Source: Streptomyces varsoviensis
GTDB taxonomy: Bacteria > Actinomycetota > Actinomycetes > Streptomycetales > Streptomycetaceae
NCBI RefSeq assembly: GCF_000718635.1
Contig: NZ_JOBF01000012.1
Coordinates: forward strand, 186,001 to 250,000
Reading direction: 5' to 3'
DNA: 64,000 nucleotides
Shown here: piece by piece, positions 16,677 through 25,575 of the stretch
How positions within the stretch are numbered: the first letter of the stretch is position 1
Layout: the number at the start of each line of letters is the position of its first letter
The notes under the pieces: generated by a model
The model's database searches: none
Seen by the model: only the letters and a program-made list of their open reading frames with translations
Told to the model about the DNA's origin: nothing
Program-made: the position numbers and the translations under genes

Positions 16677-17464
16677 CCGCGCCTCCCGATAGTCGACTTC
16701 TTCCGCCATAGGTCAGCCAGTGACGCGTCGCCCGTAACGCTCACTCGCTCCAGCGGAAGGCGGTTCCACAGCACGAGGTAGAGGGAGCCCGCGTCCCCGC
16801 CGAGCTCGCAGTCGACGGCCTCTTTCTCCACATCGCCCGCCCCGTCGGCCGTCGTCCCCTTCGACGGCCCCAGGCCGCGTATGGTGCGCGGTGCTTCCTC
16901 CGACAGACGCATCGTCCAGACGTCCTCGGTGTCGGTGGCCCGTATGCGCAGGGTGCGCGGTGTGCGCGTACGGGCCTTGCTCGTCGCCAGGCCGTGGAAT
17001 CCGACGATGATCTCGTCGATCCCGTCGGCCGCGAAGTCGGCCGGGAACGGCGAGAACTCCGCTCCGAGCGCCGCCTGGGCGTCGACGCGATGGATCGCGA
17101 GTTCATGGGCCTGCCGGCGGGCCCAGAAGTGGAGCGGCGACGGTGCCGGCAGGAAGGTCCAGCACGCGAGGTCCGGGGGCGCGGCGGCGAGGGCAGCGAC
17201 GAGGCGGCGGTGCCCGTCGCGGAACCACTCGACCAGGTCTTGCCCCTCCGGCCCGGCGGCCGTGGACAGCGGAAGAGGCTCGGTCAGCCCCTCGGCCACG
17301 TAACGGATCGCCCAGCGGTGCACCTGCCCCAGGTGCGTCAACAGGTCACGCACCCGCCACTCGGGGCAGGTCGGCACCGGGGCGTCGAGCCCCGCTCGCT
17401 CGGCGGCCTCGGCCAGCAGCGGGCCGTCTCGCCGGATGGCTTCGATGTGAACGGCGGTGTCCAT
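16673..17464 (-). CDS. Maleylpyruvate isomerase family mycothiol-dependent enzyme
   Basis: 263 residues from ATG 17464, chosen because family members begin with this MDTAVHIEAI-like helix; a longer frame to 17605 is Arg-rich shadow. The N-terminal DinB/MDMPI four-helix bundle carries the metal-site pattern HLGQVHRWA (about 44-52) and RRQAHELAIHR (about 122-132). The C-terminal domain is SCP2/MDMPI-C-like, ending LADLWRKK. Such proteins use mycothiol as thiol cofactor in isomerisation, conjugation or detoxification; substrate unknown. Mycothiol dependence also marks the host as an actinobacterium. Confidence 0.87.
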   Translation of the reverse strand: MDTAVHIEAIRRDGPLLAEAAERAGLDAPVPTCPEWRVRDLLTHLGQVHRWAIRYVAEGLTEPLPLSTAAGPEGQDLVEWFRDGHRRLVAALAAAPPDLACWTFLPAPSPLHFWARRQAHELAIHRVDAQAALGAEFSPFPADFAADGIDEIIVGFHGLATSKARTRTPRTLRIRATDTEDVWTMRLSEEAPRTIRGLGPSKGTTADGAGDVEKEAVDCELGGDAGSLYLVLWNRLPLERVSVTGDASLADLWRKKSTIGRRG

Positions 17465-17591
17465 ACGGAAGATTGTGGCAGCGCTCACCGACAACGCCCC
17501 GGTTATCCACAGGCCCCATCGACGACCACCCGCCCGCTTTTCCACAGGGGGCGCCCAGCACGTGGGGCGCCGAGCACGCGCCCATCGCCGC

Positions 17592-17693
17592 CGCGCACCG
17601 ATCACCCTCCGCGCACCGATCGCCGCCCGTGCACCGATCGCGTACCGATCATGCTCCGCGCGCCGATCGCGTACCGATCACGCTCCGCGCGCC
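17592..17693. repeat. 29-bp tandem repeat containing the MFS gene's stop codon
   Basis: Perfect-length 29-bp units at 17636-17664 and 17665-17693 differ at one base; diverged copies precede them from about 17592. The second unit contains TCA at 17678-17680, the minus-strand stop of the MFS gene, plus four terminal codons. The rest of the 17465-17677 spacer has nothing else I can name. Confidence 0.8.
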
Positions 17694-19021
17694 GATTTCC
17701 GAGTGAGGTAGGCGATGGCCGCGGCGACGGCGGCGAGCAGTGCGACCGTCGTGAGCGCGGTCGGCAGCGACCAGCGGTCGGCGAGGAAGCCGATGGCGGG
17801 CGGGCCGAGCAGCATGCCGCCGTAGCCGAGGGTGGAGGCGGCCGCGACGCCGCTGGGTCCGGCCAGTTCGCCGGCCCGGCCGATGGCGACCGGGAAGATG
17901 TTGGCGAGGCCGAGGCCGGTGACGGCGAAGCCGAGGAGCACCAGCCACGTGGCGGGGGCGAGAGAGCCGATCAGCATGCCCACGGCGGCCGTGGAACCGC
18001 CGGCGACCAGTGCCCTGGTCTGGCCGAGCCGTTCGAGGAGCGCGGTGCCGGAGAGCCGTCCGAGGGTCATGGTGGCGGCGAAGACGGAATAGCCGGCGGC
18101 CGCGAGACCGGGCCGGGCGTGCAGGTCCTGCTGGAGGTGGAGCGCGCCCCAGTCGGCCAGCGCGCCCTCGCCGTACGCCGTGCACAGGGCGATGAACCCG
18201 AAGACGGCGACCAGGCGGCGCGCACGGCCCTTGAGCCCGGCAGCGGAGGAAGAAGTGGGGGAAGAAGAGGAGGAAGAAGCCGCCGCGGAAGCGGTGGACG
18301 TAGCGGATGTAGCGGACGTAGCTGATGTGGCAGACGTGGCAGATGTAGCGGCAGCAGGGGCAGCCCGGGGAGCCGGGGCAGCAGGCGCGGCCGCCGCACG
18401 GAGCGGCGCGCGGTGCGACAGCAGTACGCGGCCGGCCGCCGCCGTGAGGACCAGTCCCACCACGGTCAGCACCAGCAGGTGACGGGTGGGGGAGAGCGCC
18501 CCGGCGACCAGTCCGCCCAGCCCCGCGCCGAGCATCCCGCCGAGGCTGAACGCCGCGTGGAAGCTGGGCATGACGGGCCGGCGCAGGGCCGTGACGAGGT
18601 CGACGGCCGCCGCGTTCATCGCGACGTTGATCCCGCCGTAGGCCGCGCCGAAGACGAGCAGGACGAGGCCGAGGGCGAGCGCGGAGTGGGTCAGCGGCGG
18701 CAGCGCGATGCTGAGCGAGAGCAGCACTCCGGCGGCGACGGTGACCGGGTGGGTCCCGAAGCGGTGGCACAGCCGGCCGGTCACCATCATGGTGGCGACC
18801 GCTCCGGCGGAGACGCCGAGCAGGGCCAGTCCGAGATCGCCCGCGGAGGCGCCGGTCTGCTCCTTGATCGCGGGGATGCGGACCACCCAGCCGGCGAAGA
18901 TGAAGCCGTCGAGGGCGAAGAATATGGTCAGGGCGGTACGGAGGCGGCGTAGGGCGGGGTCGGGCGTCGTACTGCGCTGGGTCCCCGTTATGGCCGTCCG
19001 TATTTTGTTTAGCGTCGGCAC
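17678..19021 (-). CDS. MFS transporter with a Thr-Ser-Ala repeat loop
   Basis: 447 residues if GTG 19021 is used; an ATG-like start at 19060 would overlap the divergent ROK gene. About twelve hydrophobic spans, with MFS-type motif GRLCHRFGTHP between spans 2 and 3 and GYSVFAATMTLGRLSGTALLERLG in the second half. Resembles the YbjJ/fucose-permease-like exporter group (inference). The central cytoplasmic loop, joining the two halves, holds five TSA repeats followed by an Ala/Ser run, encoded by a 9-bp tandem repeat. It is divergent from a ROK repressor, a usual arrangement for a regulated sugar or drug transporter. Confidence 0.88.
   Translation of the reverse strand: MPTLNKIRTAITGTQRSTTPDPALRRLRTALTIFFALDGFIFAGWVVRIPAIKEQTGASAGDLGLALLGVSAGAVATMMVTGRLCHRFGTHPVTVAAGVLLSLSIALPPLTHSALALGLVLLVFGAAYGGINVAMNAAAVDLVTALRRPVMPSFHAAFSLGGMLGAGLGGLVAGALSPTRHLLVLTVVGLVLTAAAGRVLLSHRAPLRAAAAPAAPAPRAAPAAATSATSATSATSATSATSTASAAASSSSSSPTSSSAAGLKGRARRLVAVFGFIALCTAYGEGALADWGALHLQQDLHARPGLAAAGYSVFAATMTLGRLSGTALLERLGQTRALVAGGSTAAVGMLIGSLAPATWLVLLGFAVTGLGLANIFPVAIGRAGELAGPSGVAAASTLGYGGMLLGPPAIGFLADRWSLPTALTTVALLAAVAAAIAYLTRKSARGA
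18290..18362 (-). repeat. 9-bp in-frame tandem repeat encoding (Thr-Ser-Ala)n
   Basis: On the plus strand GTAGCGGAY/GCAGAYGTG-type 9-mers repeat from about 18298 to 18350, flanked by a GAAGAGGAGGAAGAA purine run encoding Ser. All units keep the MFS reading frame. The repeat lies in the central loop, where length changes should be tolerated. Confidence 0.75.
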
Positions 19022-19024
19022 AAA
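19004..19024. promoter_or_regulatory. Candidate ROK-repressor operator between MFS and ROK genes
   Basis: TTTGT-N11-ACAAA is an exact inverted repeat in an unusually AT-rich stretch (TATTTTGTTTAG) and lies over the probable starts of both divergent genes. AT-rich inverted repeats of this kind are typical of NagC/Mlc/XylR-type ROK operators. The assignment is from symmetry and position. Confidence 0.5.
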
Positions 19025-19038
19025 GCCAGAATAGGGGC

Positions 19039-20262
19039 GTGACCCAGAATCGGACAACACGACTGGAGCGGGGCCGCAGCGCCCTCGGCCCGGCGCTGGA
19101 GCTCGTACACACCGGCCGCGCGCCCACCCGCGCCGTGCTCACCGCCGAACTCGGCGTGACCCGGGCGACCGCCGGCGCCGTGGCCGCCGAACTGGAGGCG
19201 CTCGGCCTGATCCAGGTCGACTCGCGGCCGACCGCCGCCGCGGGCTCCCAAGGGCGCCCCTCCCACCGGCTGTCCATCGCGCCCCGCGGCCCCGTCGTCC
19301 TCGCCGCCCAGATTCACGCCGACGGCTTCCGCGCCGCCCTCGTCGGGCTCGGCGGACGCCTGGTCGCCACCGCTCCCGGCTGCATGACCGTCCCCGCCGA
19401 CCCCGCCCGAGTGATCGACGCCGTCGTCGAGGCCGGGGCCGGGCTGCTGCGCGAGAGCGGCCGCCGCTGCCTGGGCGCGGGGCTGGCCGTGCCCTCCGCC
19501 GTCGCGGAGCCCGAGGGCACCGCCCTCAACCCGATCCACGTGGCCTGGGCGGCCGGCGCCCCGGTCCGCGACCTCTTCGCCGAAAGCCTCGCCAAGGCGG
19601 GCGTCCCCGGCCCGGGGAACGTGCCCACCGCGGGGTTCACGGGCAACGACGTCAACCTCACGGCCCTCGCCGAACACCGCCACGGCGCGGGCCGCGGCGC
19701 CCGGCACCTGCTCTGCGTGGCCACCGGCCACCGCGGCGTCGGCGGGGCGCTCGTACTCGACGGCCGGCTGCACACCGGCTCCTCGGGGCTGGCCCTGGAG
19801 GTCGGCCACATCCCCGTCAACCCTGACGGACGGGCCTGCCACTGCGGCAGCCGGGGCTGCCTCGACATCGAGGCCGACCCCCTCGCCTTCCTCACCGCCG
19901 CCGGCCGCGTCCCCGGCCCCGAGGGCTCCCTGCTCCAGCAGTCCCGCGACCTGCTCCGCGGGGAGTACGGCGACCCGGCCGTACGGGCCGCCGCCGACCT
20001 CCTCATCGACCGCCTCGGCCTCGGCCTCGCCGGCCTCGTCAACATCCTCAACCCCGACCGCATCATCCTCGGCGGCCTCCACCGCGAGCTCCTCGACGCC
20101 GACCCCGAGCGGCTGCGCGCCGTCGTCGCGGACCGCAGCCTGTGGGGGCGCAGCGGAGGGGTACCGATTCTGCCCTGCACCCTCGACCACCACAGCCTGG
20201 TGGGCGCTGCGGAACTGGCCTGGCAGCCGGTACTGGACGACCCCCTGGGGGCGCTCGGCTGA
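19039..20262 (+). CDS. ROK family transcriptional repressor (NagC/XylR type)
   Basis: 407 residues from GTG 19039; AGGGG is very close, so initiation may be leaderless or slightly downstream. An N-terminal winged helix (about 15-70; LTAELGVTRATAGAVAAELEALGL) precedes the ROK ATPase-like fold. Conserved parts are GNDVNLTALAEH, GHRGVGGALVLDG, EVGHI and the zinc knot CHCGSRGCLD. The ROK repressors release DNA on binding a sugar or sugar phosphate. It probably controls the divergent MFS gene and itself. Confidence 0.92.
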   Translation: MTQNRTTRLERGRSALGPALELVHTGRAPTRAVLTAELGVTRATAGAVAAELEALGLIQVDSRPTAAAGSQGRPSHRLSIAPRGPVVLAAQIHADGFRAALVGLGGRLVATAPGCMTVPADPARVIDAVVEAGAGLLRESGRRCLGAGLAVPSAVAEPEGTALNPIHVAWAAGAPVRDLFAESLAKAGVPGPGNVPTAGFTGNDVNLTALAEHRHGAGRGARHLLCVATGHRGVGGALVLDGRLHTGSSGLALEVGHIPVNPDGRACHCGSRGCLDIEADPLAFLTAAGRVPGPEGSLLQQSRDLLRGEYGDPAVRAAADLLIDRLGLGLAGLVNILNPDRIILGGLHRELLDADPERLRAVVADRSLWGRSGGVPILPCTLDHHSLVGAAELAWQPVLDDPLGALG

Positions 20263-20604
20263 GCCCGGCCCCTGCCGAAGGTCTCCGGCGACAGCCTCCA
20301 GCGAAGGTCTCCGGCAACGGGCCCCGGGGGCGCGCCGGACCGGCCGCCCACGCCGACTCGTACGCACCCGAGCGCGGCCGCGGGCGTCGGCTCCTGTACG
20401 GGCCCGGACCCGGCCCCGGCCGCTCGCGCTTGCTCGTACGGGGCCCGGACCCAGGCCCGGCTGCCCACGCCGACTCGTACGCACCCGAGCGTGGCCGCTC
20501 GCGCTCGCTCGTACGGGCAGCCCCGGCCACTCGCGCTTGCTGAGGACTCGTCCGCCTTGCCCGGCTTCCCCGGCTCGCCCGGGGCCGAGGCGGTACGCGC
20601 GTGA
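20263..20604. repeat. Gene-free spacer with direct repeats
   Basis: A 35-36-bp unit around CCCACGCCGACTCGTACGCA recurs at about 20347 and 20462 with very few mismatches. GAAGGTCTCCGGC occurs twice near 20278 and 20304, and CCGCTCGCGCTYGCTCGTACGGG-like copies lie near 20430 and 20500. No coding frame is convincing. Confidence 0.6.
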
Positions 20605-21450
20605 TCAGGCCAGGCGCGGCGGGTTCTCCTTCATGAAGCGGCGCACTTCCACAGCGAGGGCGACGGGGTTGTCCAACGGCACCAGCGTCCGCGCGTCGGG
20701 GATCGGCGTATACCGCCCCCGCGGCAGCAGCGCGGCCAGCCGCCGGCCCGTGGCGGGCGGCATCATGCGGTCCTCCGCGCCCCAGGCGACCAGCGCGGGC
20801 CGGTCGAAGTTCCGCAGCTTCGCCGCGGCGTCGAGATACGTACTCGCAACGGTGCTGCGGCAGAACTTGGCGAAGTCCCGGCGGATGTCGCGGCTGGTGA
20901 GCAGCGGCCGGTACCAGCGGCGCACCGAAGCGTCCGGGATGCGCCGCTTCGCCATCCCGCCCAGCGAGATCGGCGCCCGCGCCAGGAGCGGCACCCGGAA
21001 CGACTGGAGCAGCAGATAGAGGCCCCCGGGGACGCTGCTCGCCACCTTGAGGAGCTTGCCCTGGACGCCGGGCGGATAGTTCTCCAGCGCCTCGCACGAA
21101 CTGAGGACGAGCCGGCCGACCCGCTCGTCACGGACGCCCACCAGCAGTTGGGCGGTTCCCGCGTCGTTCTGGACGAGGGTGACGTCCCGCAGGTCGAGGC
21201 GGTCAAGGAAGTCCGCGAGGACCATGGCGACGCCGCGCGCCGACAGGTCCGCGTCCGGCCGCATGGGTCTGCGGTGGCTCCCGATCGGCAGTACGGGCAC
21301 GACCACGCGGAACTCGTCCCGCAGCTCTTCCACCACCGCGTCCCACACCGACTCGTCGAATCCGAGCCCGTGGAGGAGCACGATGACCTCGCCGTCGCCT
21401 CCCGTGTCCGTGTAGTCGATGACACCGGCGTCGAGTTCGACTTCGGGCAT
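20605..21450 (-). CDS. Alpha/beta hydrolase with Asp nucleophile and no obvious catalytic His
   Basis: 281 residues from ATG 21450. The oxyanion segment LLHGLGFDESVWD is at about 25-37. The nucleophile elbow reads LVQNDAGTAQ with Asp96 where Ser is usual, as in haloalkane-dehalogenase/epoxide-hydrolase relatives. Near the C-terminus the segment expected to carry the catalytic His reads IPDARTLVPLDNP, with no His. It may be an inactive or non-canonical member; similar Asp-nucleophile, His-less actinobacterial proteins exist in my recollection. There is no signal peptide. Confidence 0.85.
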   Translation of the reverse strand: MPEVELDAGVIDYTDTGGDGEVIVLLHGLGFDESVWDAVVEELRDEFRVVVPVLPIGSHRRPMRPDADLSARGVAMVLADFLDRLDLRDVTLVQNDAGTAQLLVGVRDERVGRLVLSSCEALENYPPGVQGKLLKVASSVPGGLYLLLQSFRVPLLARAPISLGGMAKRRIPDASVRRWYRPLLTSRDIRRDFAKFCRSTVASTYLDAAAKLRNFDRPALVAWGAEDRMMPPATGRRLAALLPRGRYTPIPDARTLVPLDNPVALAVEVRRFMKENPPRLA

Positions 21451-21774
21451 GGCCGCCGCCTCTCACGTGATGGACCGGTCCAGTCCAGTACGACGCTACC
21501 CAGCCTGCGGGCCACCCGTCCGCTGCCCCCCCGTCGTACGGCCCGGCGTACGGCCCGGCGTACGGCCCGGCGCCCGCGTACTCCCCGCGAAGTACGCCAA
21601 GTGCCGCTGACCGTACGACGACCGGCGGCCCCGCGACGGCCACGCTCGGTGGTGTCGGAAGAACGAGAAACCGGCAGCAACGGAGCAACGGACGCCACCA
21701 CCCGTCACCCATTGGCCATCAGTCAGCAGTAATCAGTCATCCGTCATCAGCCGACACCAAGGAGCTGAACTCTC
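21451..21774. repeat. Divergent spacer with a 12-bp triplicate
   Basis: GTACGGCCCGGC is present three times in tandem at 21536-21571. Near 21715-21752 are short CAGTCATC/ATCAGTCA duplications that lead into an AAGGAG ribosome-binding site for the next gene. No coding frame is supported. Promoters for both divergent genes must lie here, but I cannot place them. Confidence 0.65.
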
Positions 21775-22074
21775 ATGAACACCCTCGCCCAGAACTGGTC
21801 CGGCGGCGGCCCCGGACCGTGGATGCTGTTCTTCCCGCTGATGTGGGCCCTGGTCGTCGTCTGCGCCGTCACCCTGCTGCGCCGCACGGTGTGGCGCGGC
21901 CGCGGCGGAGCCCGGCGGTTGGACGCCGCGACCGGTCCGTACGCCGAGAAGTCCCCGATCGCCGTCCTCGGGCGACGCTTCGCGGCCGGCGAGATCGACG
22001 AGGAGGAGTACTGGCAGCGCGTCTCCGTCCTGGAGGAGCACTTCGGCGGCGTCGCGAAGGAGCGCGCCGCGTGA
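21775..22074 (+). CDS. Small membrane protein with SHOCT domain
   Basis: 99 residues from ATG 21775, with AAGGAG about 10 bp upstream. One membrane span (about 17-36, WMLFFPLMWALVVVCAVTLL) is followed by a basic stretch and a C-terminal SHOCT-type helical pair (about 63-90; IAVLGRRFAAGEIDEEEYWQ). SHOCT domains are short oligomerisation or tethering modules at the ends of membrane proteins. It stands alone between divergent and convergent neighbours. Confidence 0.85.
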   Translation: MNTLAQNWSGGGPGPWMLFFPLMWALVVVCAVTLLRRTVWRGRGGARRLDAATGPYAEKSPIAVLGRRFAAGEIDEEEYWQRVSVLEEHFGGVAKERAA

Positions 22075-22231
22075 CCCAAGAATCCGGCGCATCCCGCGGC
22101 ACCCACACCCATGGGGCACGCGCGGCTCGCGGATCGTGCGGGGGAGCGTCCCGCGCGCTCATGTCGCCCACGGGGGTGGCGGCATCAGCGCGCGTACGGG
22201 GCGCGTGAAATGTGCGCGAGCGGGGCTCCGC

Positions 22232-22795
22232 TCAGCCCAGAACGGCCGACCGGGCGGGCGTCGGCTCGCGCGGTGCGGCTGTCCGGAGCGGTGGCGCGGA
22301 TTGTTCGAACGAGACGGTGGTCTCGGGCGCGCAGAGTGGGGTCGGCGGTTCGACGGCGGGGGCGGGCGGCACCGGGAGCGTGAACCAGACGGCCTTCCCA
22401 GTGCCGTCCTCCCGGGTGCGGATGCCCCAGCTCTCGCTGACCGCCGCGATCAGGGCGAGCCCGCGCCCGTGGGTGCTGCACTCGTCGCCCTCGTCCTCGT
22501 CCTCGCCGTCGTCGGGGGCCGTGGCGGCGAGGCTCGGCAGGCGGGGGTCGTGGTCCTGCACCGAGACCGTGAGCCGGTCGATCAGGAGGACGATCTCCAC
22601 CGTGCACTGCTTGTCGGGTTGCGCGTGGCGGTGGACGTTCGACAGCAACTCGGTGACCCCGAGCGCCGCGGGGTCGATGAGCGGATCGAGATGCCAGTAC
22701 CGCAACTGCGCGGATACGATTCTGCGGACCTGTCCGATCCGTGACGGCAGGGCCTGAAGCTCCACCGTGCAATGCCTGCTCGGCCGGCTGATCAC
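22232..22795 (-). CDS. ATP-binding protein, RsbW-like anti-sigma/serine kinase fold
   Basis: 187 residues from GTG 22795, selected because AGGGAG lies just upstream; the frame continues to 23029 without a good start. It is a single GHKL ATPase domain: N-box LGVTELLSNVHRHA (about 46-58), G1-like QDHDPRLP and G2 HGRGLALIAAVSESWG. An acidic insertion (DDGEDEDEGDE) lies in the ATP-lid region and a Pro/Ala tail follows. Streptomycetes have many such stand-alone ATPases, which bind anti-sigma antagonists or sigma factors. No partner is encoded next to it. Confidence 0.87.
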   Translation of the reverse strand: MISRPSRHCTVELQALPSRIGQVRRIVSAQLRYWHLDPLIDPAALGVTELLSNVHRHAQPDKQCTVEIVLLIDRLTVSVQDHDPRLPSLAATAPDDGEDEDEGDECSTHGRGLALIAAVSESWGIRTREDGTGKAVWFTLPVPPAPAVEPPTPLCAPETTVSFEQSAPPLRTAAPREPTPARSAVLG

Positions 22796-23068
22796 GGCTG
22801 CGACTCCCTGAAGAAGTAGGGCTAGCCTGACACAGAAGCAGATACAAACGCGGGCTGAAAACGGTTCCTGCGGGTGTGACGTCCTCGGTGCGGCGACCTG
22901 CGGTATGGCGGCTGGCGAGCCGACCGGTGACGGAGCGCTGGATCCGGGCGTTGGATCCGAGCGTTCGATCCGAGCATGAGATCTCAGCGTCACGGCCGGT
23001 GAACCCTCAGTGATGCTCGTACGAGTCAAGGGTCGACCGGAATCGGCGCCCGCGCAACTCGTGCCCCC

Positions 23069-23419
23069 TCAGTCCCTGGATTCCCGGGGGCCTCGGGTGT
23101 GCGCCGTACGTACCGCGTCCAGGAAGCGGCTGGTCGTGCCCGCGCCGGTATCGCCGGCGGCCTCGCGCTGATCCAGGGTGAGCAGATAGCGGGTGCCGTT
23201 CACGGTGGCGCGGGCGCGGCCGCGGGCCGCGAACCAGGGCCGGCTGGCGTGCACGGAGTCCACGGGGGCGCTGTCGATCTCGCGGCCGTAACTGGTGAGC
23301 AGCTCCAGCCGGCCGTCCTTGATCTTGATCTGCCCGGCCCGGGTGAGAGAGCGGAGAAACCGCTCGATCCGCACCCCTGTCGCCTTGAACTCGGACGCCG
23401 CGAACTCTGCCTCCGCCAC
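23069..23419 (-). CDS. Small hypothetical protein
   Basis: 116 residues from GTG 23419, with GGGGAGG upstream. Mixed alpha/beta composition: an N-terminal helix ([19 protein letters not shown]), a [14 protein letters not shown] strand pair, and [20 protein letters not shown] followed by a helix. Codon use is normal for the genome and internal start and stop positions are consistent, so I regard it as real. I do not recognise the family. It is divergent from the PLP enzyme gene. Confidence 0.7.
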   Translation of the reverse strand: MAEAEFAASEFKATGVRIERFLRSLTRAGQIKIKDGRLELLTSYGREIDSAPVDSVHASRPWFAARGRARATVNGTRYLLTLDQREAAGDTGAGTTSRFLDAVRTAHTRGPRESRD

Positions 23420-23560
23420 GGTGCGCCACCTCCCCGGTCGAAAGTCGAACCAACCGCCTGCCCGCAGTCTGCCTGCGAGACGGCTCGTGCACCAGTGCCC
23501 AATTATGATCGAAACGTCCGAGAGCTCCCGATGAGCCCGGAAGTCATCGTGAGGAGCGGC

Positions 23561-24721
23561 GTGAACAGCACAGTACGACCGGGGGCGGCGGACGCGACGG
23601 GACCGGTCCCAGGGGGCCCCGCCACCCCCACGCTCGACGTGGACCGCACCGACACCGGCTACCGGAGCTGGCTCAAGGAGGCCGTCCGCAAGGTCCAGGC
23701 CGACGCCAACCGCTCCGCCGACACCCACCTCCTGCTCTTCCCGCTGCCGGAGCGGTGGGGGATCGACCTCTACCTCAAGGACGAGTCCACCCACCCCACC
23801 GGCAGCCTCAAGCACCGCCTCGCCCGCTCGCTCTTCCTGTACGGGCTGTGCAACGGCTGGATCCGGCCCGACCGGCCCGTCATCGAGGCGTCCAGCGGCT
23901 CCACGGCCGTCTCCGAGGCGTATTTCGCCAACCTCGTCGGCGTGCCCTTCATCGCGGTCATGCCGCGCACCACCAGCGCGGAGAAGTGCCGGCTGATCGA
24001 GTTCCACGGCGGGCAGTGCCACTTCGTGGACGACCCTCGCACCATGTACCAGGAGGCGGCGGCGCTCGCGGAGCGCTCCGGCGGCCACTACATGGACCAG
24101 TTCACCTATGCCGAGCGGGCCACCGACTGGCGGGGCAACAACAACATCGCCGAGTCCGTCTACAGCCAGCTACGGCTGGAGCGGCACCCCGAGCCCGCCT
24201 GGATCGTCGCCACGGCCGGTACCGGCGGCACCTCCGCGACGATCGCCCGCTACGTCCACTACATGCAGTACGACACCCGGGTCTGTGTCGCCGACCCCGA
24301 GAACTCCTGCTTCTTCGAGGGCTGGCGGGACCACGACGCCGACGCGAGCAGCGACCGCGGCTCCCGCATCGAGGGCATCGGCCGCCCCCGCATGGAACCG
24401 AGCTTCGTACCCGGCGCGATCGACCGCATGATGAAGGTCCCCGACGCCGCGAGCGTCGCCGCCGTACGGGCCCTGGAGCGGGCGATCGGCCGCAAGGCGG
24501 GCGGCTCCACGGGGACCGGGCTGTGGAGCGCCCTGAAGATCGTCGCCGAGATGGTCGCCGAGGGGCGCACCGGCAGCGTCGTCACCCTCATCTGCGACCC
24601 GGGCGACCGCTACCTCGACAAGTACTACTCGGACGCGTGGCTGGAGGACCAGGGCCTGGACATGGCCCCGTACGCCGAAACCCTCGCGTCCTTCCTCGCG
24701 ACCGGCCGCTGGCCCGAGTAG
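23561..24721 (+). CDS. PLP-dependent cysteine synthase-like enzyme (Cds1 type)
   Basis: 386 residues from GTG 23561, preferred over ATG 23531 because GAGGAG lies directly upstream. Fold-type II PLP enzyme: Schiff-base Lys84 in [12 protein letters not shown], substrate loop [12 protein letters not shown], and the glycine-rich phosphate cradle [14 protein letters not shown]. The long C-terminus resembles mycobacterial and streptomycete Cds1-like proteins, some of which release H2S from cysteine, rather than classic CysK. The reaction here (cysteine synthesis versus desulfhydration) is not decided by sequence alone. Confidence 0.88.
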   Translation: MNSTVRPGAADATGPVPGGPATPTLDVDRTDTGYRSWLKEAVRKVQADANRSADTHLLLFPLPERWGIDLYLKDESTHPTGSLKHRLARSLFLYGLCNGWIRPDRPVIEASSGSTAVSEAYFANLVGVPFIAVMPRTTSAEKCRLIEFHGGQCHFVDDPRTMYQEAAALAERSGGHYMDQFTYAERATDWRGNNNIAESVYSQLRLERHPEPAWIVATAGTGGTSATIARYVHYMQYDTRVCVADPENSCFFEGWRDHDADASSDRGSRIEGIGRPRMEPSFVPGAIDRMMKVPDAASVAAVRALERAIGRKAGGSTGTGLWSALKIVAEMVAEGRTGSVVTLICDPGDRYLDKYYSDAWLEDQGLDMAPYAETLASFLATGRWPE

Positions 24722-24780
24722 CCTCCGCTGGCCTGCTGCCAGGCCCCCCACCGGGCCCGCCGCAGGCCCCGCCCCGGCGC

Positions 24781-25063
24781 GCACGTCATACGGCCGTCAG
24801 CCGTCAGTTGCCGCCGGTCCAGCGCCCGTATCGCCGGCCCGGTCGGCCCGCCGCCAGGGTCCGCCGAGTCTGCCCGGACTCTCGCCGTCCCCCCCCCGCG
24901 CACGTCATACGACCGTCAGCCGTCAGCCGTCAGCCGCCAGTCCAGCGTCCGCATCGCCGGCCCGGTCGGCCCGCCGCCAGGGCCCGCCGAGTCTGCCCGG
25001 ACTTCTCGCCGCCCCCCCCGCACGTCATACGGCCGTCAGTCGCCGGTCCAGCGTCCGTACCGC
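24781..25063. repeat. 120-bp tandem repeat made from the 3' end of the SRPBCC gene
   Basis: GCACGTCATACGRCCGTCAG starts at 24781, 24900 and 25020, giving two full units of 119-120 bp and a third partial unit that runs into the SRPBCC coding sequence. Each copy carries TCA (the minus-strand stop), at 24786, 24905 and 25025. Each full unit contains the C-terminal codons plus about 80 bp of spacer, with a G/C run (CCCCCCCC) at its end. Identity between units is high. The remainder of 24722-24780 has no gene. Confidence 0.9.
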
Positions 25064-25510
25064 GTCGCGGAAGGCGCGTCCGAACCCCGGTCGGGAGAGG
25101 CGCAGCGCGGCCCGCACCGGGGCCGCCGCGTCCACGGCGAACGTCCAGCGCACGCGCGTGCCGGCGTCGTTTCCGGAGCCGAGCGGGGCGAGCCGCCACT
25201 CCTCCAGGAGGGCGCGGACGCCGGGGGTGTTCACCTCGTCGACGCGGTAGGCGTACCGTTCCGGCGCCTCGGCGGCCATGATCGTTTCGATGAAGCGGAC
25301 GCCGCCGACGAGCCGGACCTCGCGGCCCCGCGCCCCGTCGACCGGGCGGGCCAGGGTGACCGCCCGGTACCACGTGGGCCACTCGGTGACCTTCTCGGCC
25401 AGCGCCCGGTAGACGGCCTCCGGCCGCGCCGCGGCGTCGGCGGCGAAGACCAGGCGCAGCGGGGCGGTGTCCACGAAGTCGAGCCCGACAGGGCGGAGTC
25501 GGCGTGCCAT
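25025..25510 (-). CDS. SRPBCC (START-like) ligand-binding protein
   Basis: 161 residues from ATG 25510. It has the polyketide-cyclase/START-like layout: N-terminal strand (PLRLVFAADAAARPEAVYRAL), WPTWYRAV, then antiparallel strands (REVRLVGGVRFIETIMAAE; RYAYRVDEV; TRVRWTFAVD) and the long C-terminal helix (FGRAFRDAVRTLDRRL) that closes the cavity. The ligand is unknown. The last codons and stop lie in the repeat unit duplicated downstream. Confidence 0.85.
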   Translation of the reverse strand: MARRLRPVGLDFVDTAPLRLVFAADAAARPEAVYRALAEKVTEWPTWYRAVTLARPVDGARGREVRLVGGVRFIETIMAAEAPERYAYRVDEVNTPGVRALLEEWRLAPLGSGNDAGTRVRWTFAVDAAAPVRAALRLSRPGFGRAFRDAVRTLDRRLTAV

Positions 25511-25575
25511 GGAACGTGCACCCCCAGCGGGATCGGCGACGTGACCGGGCGGGGCACACCATAGCTGACAGGGCG

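Noticed and set aside
24722..25027. Small gene encoded by the 120-bp repeats
   Set aside because: The open frame simply reads copies of the SRPBCC C-terminus plus spacer and has no independent start.
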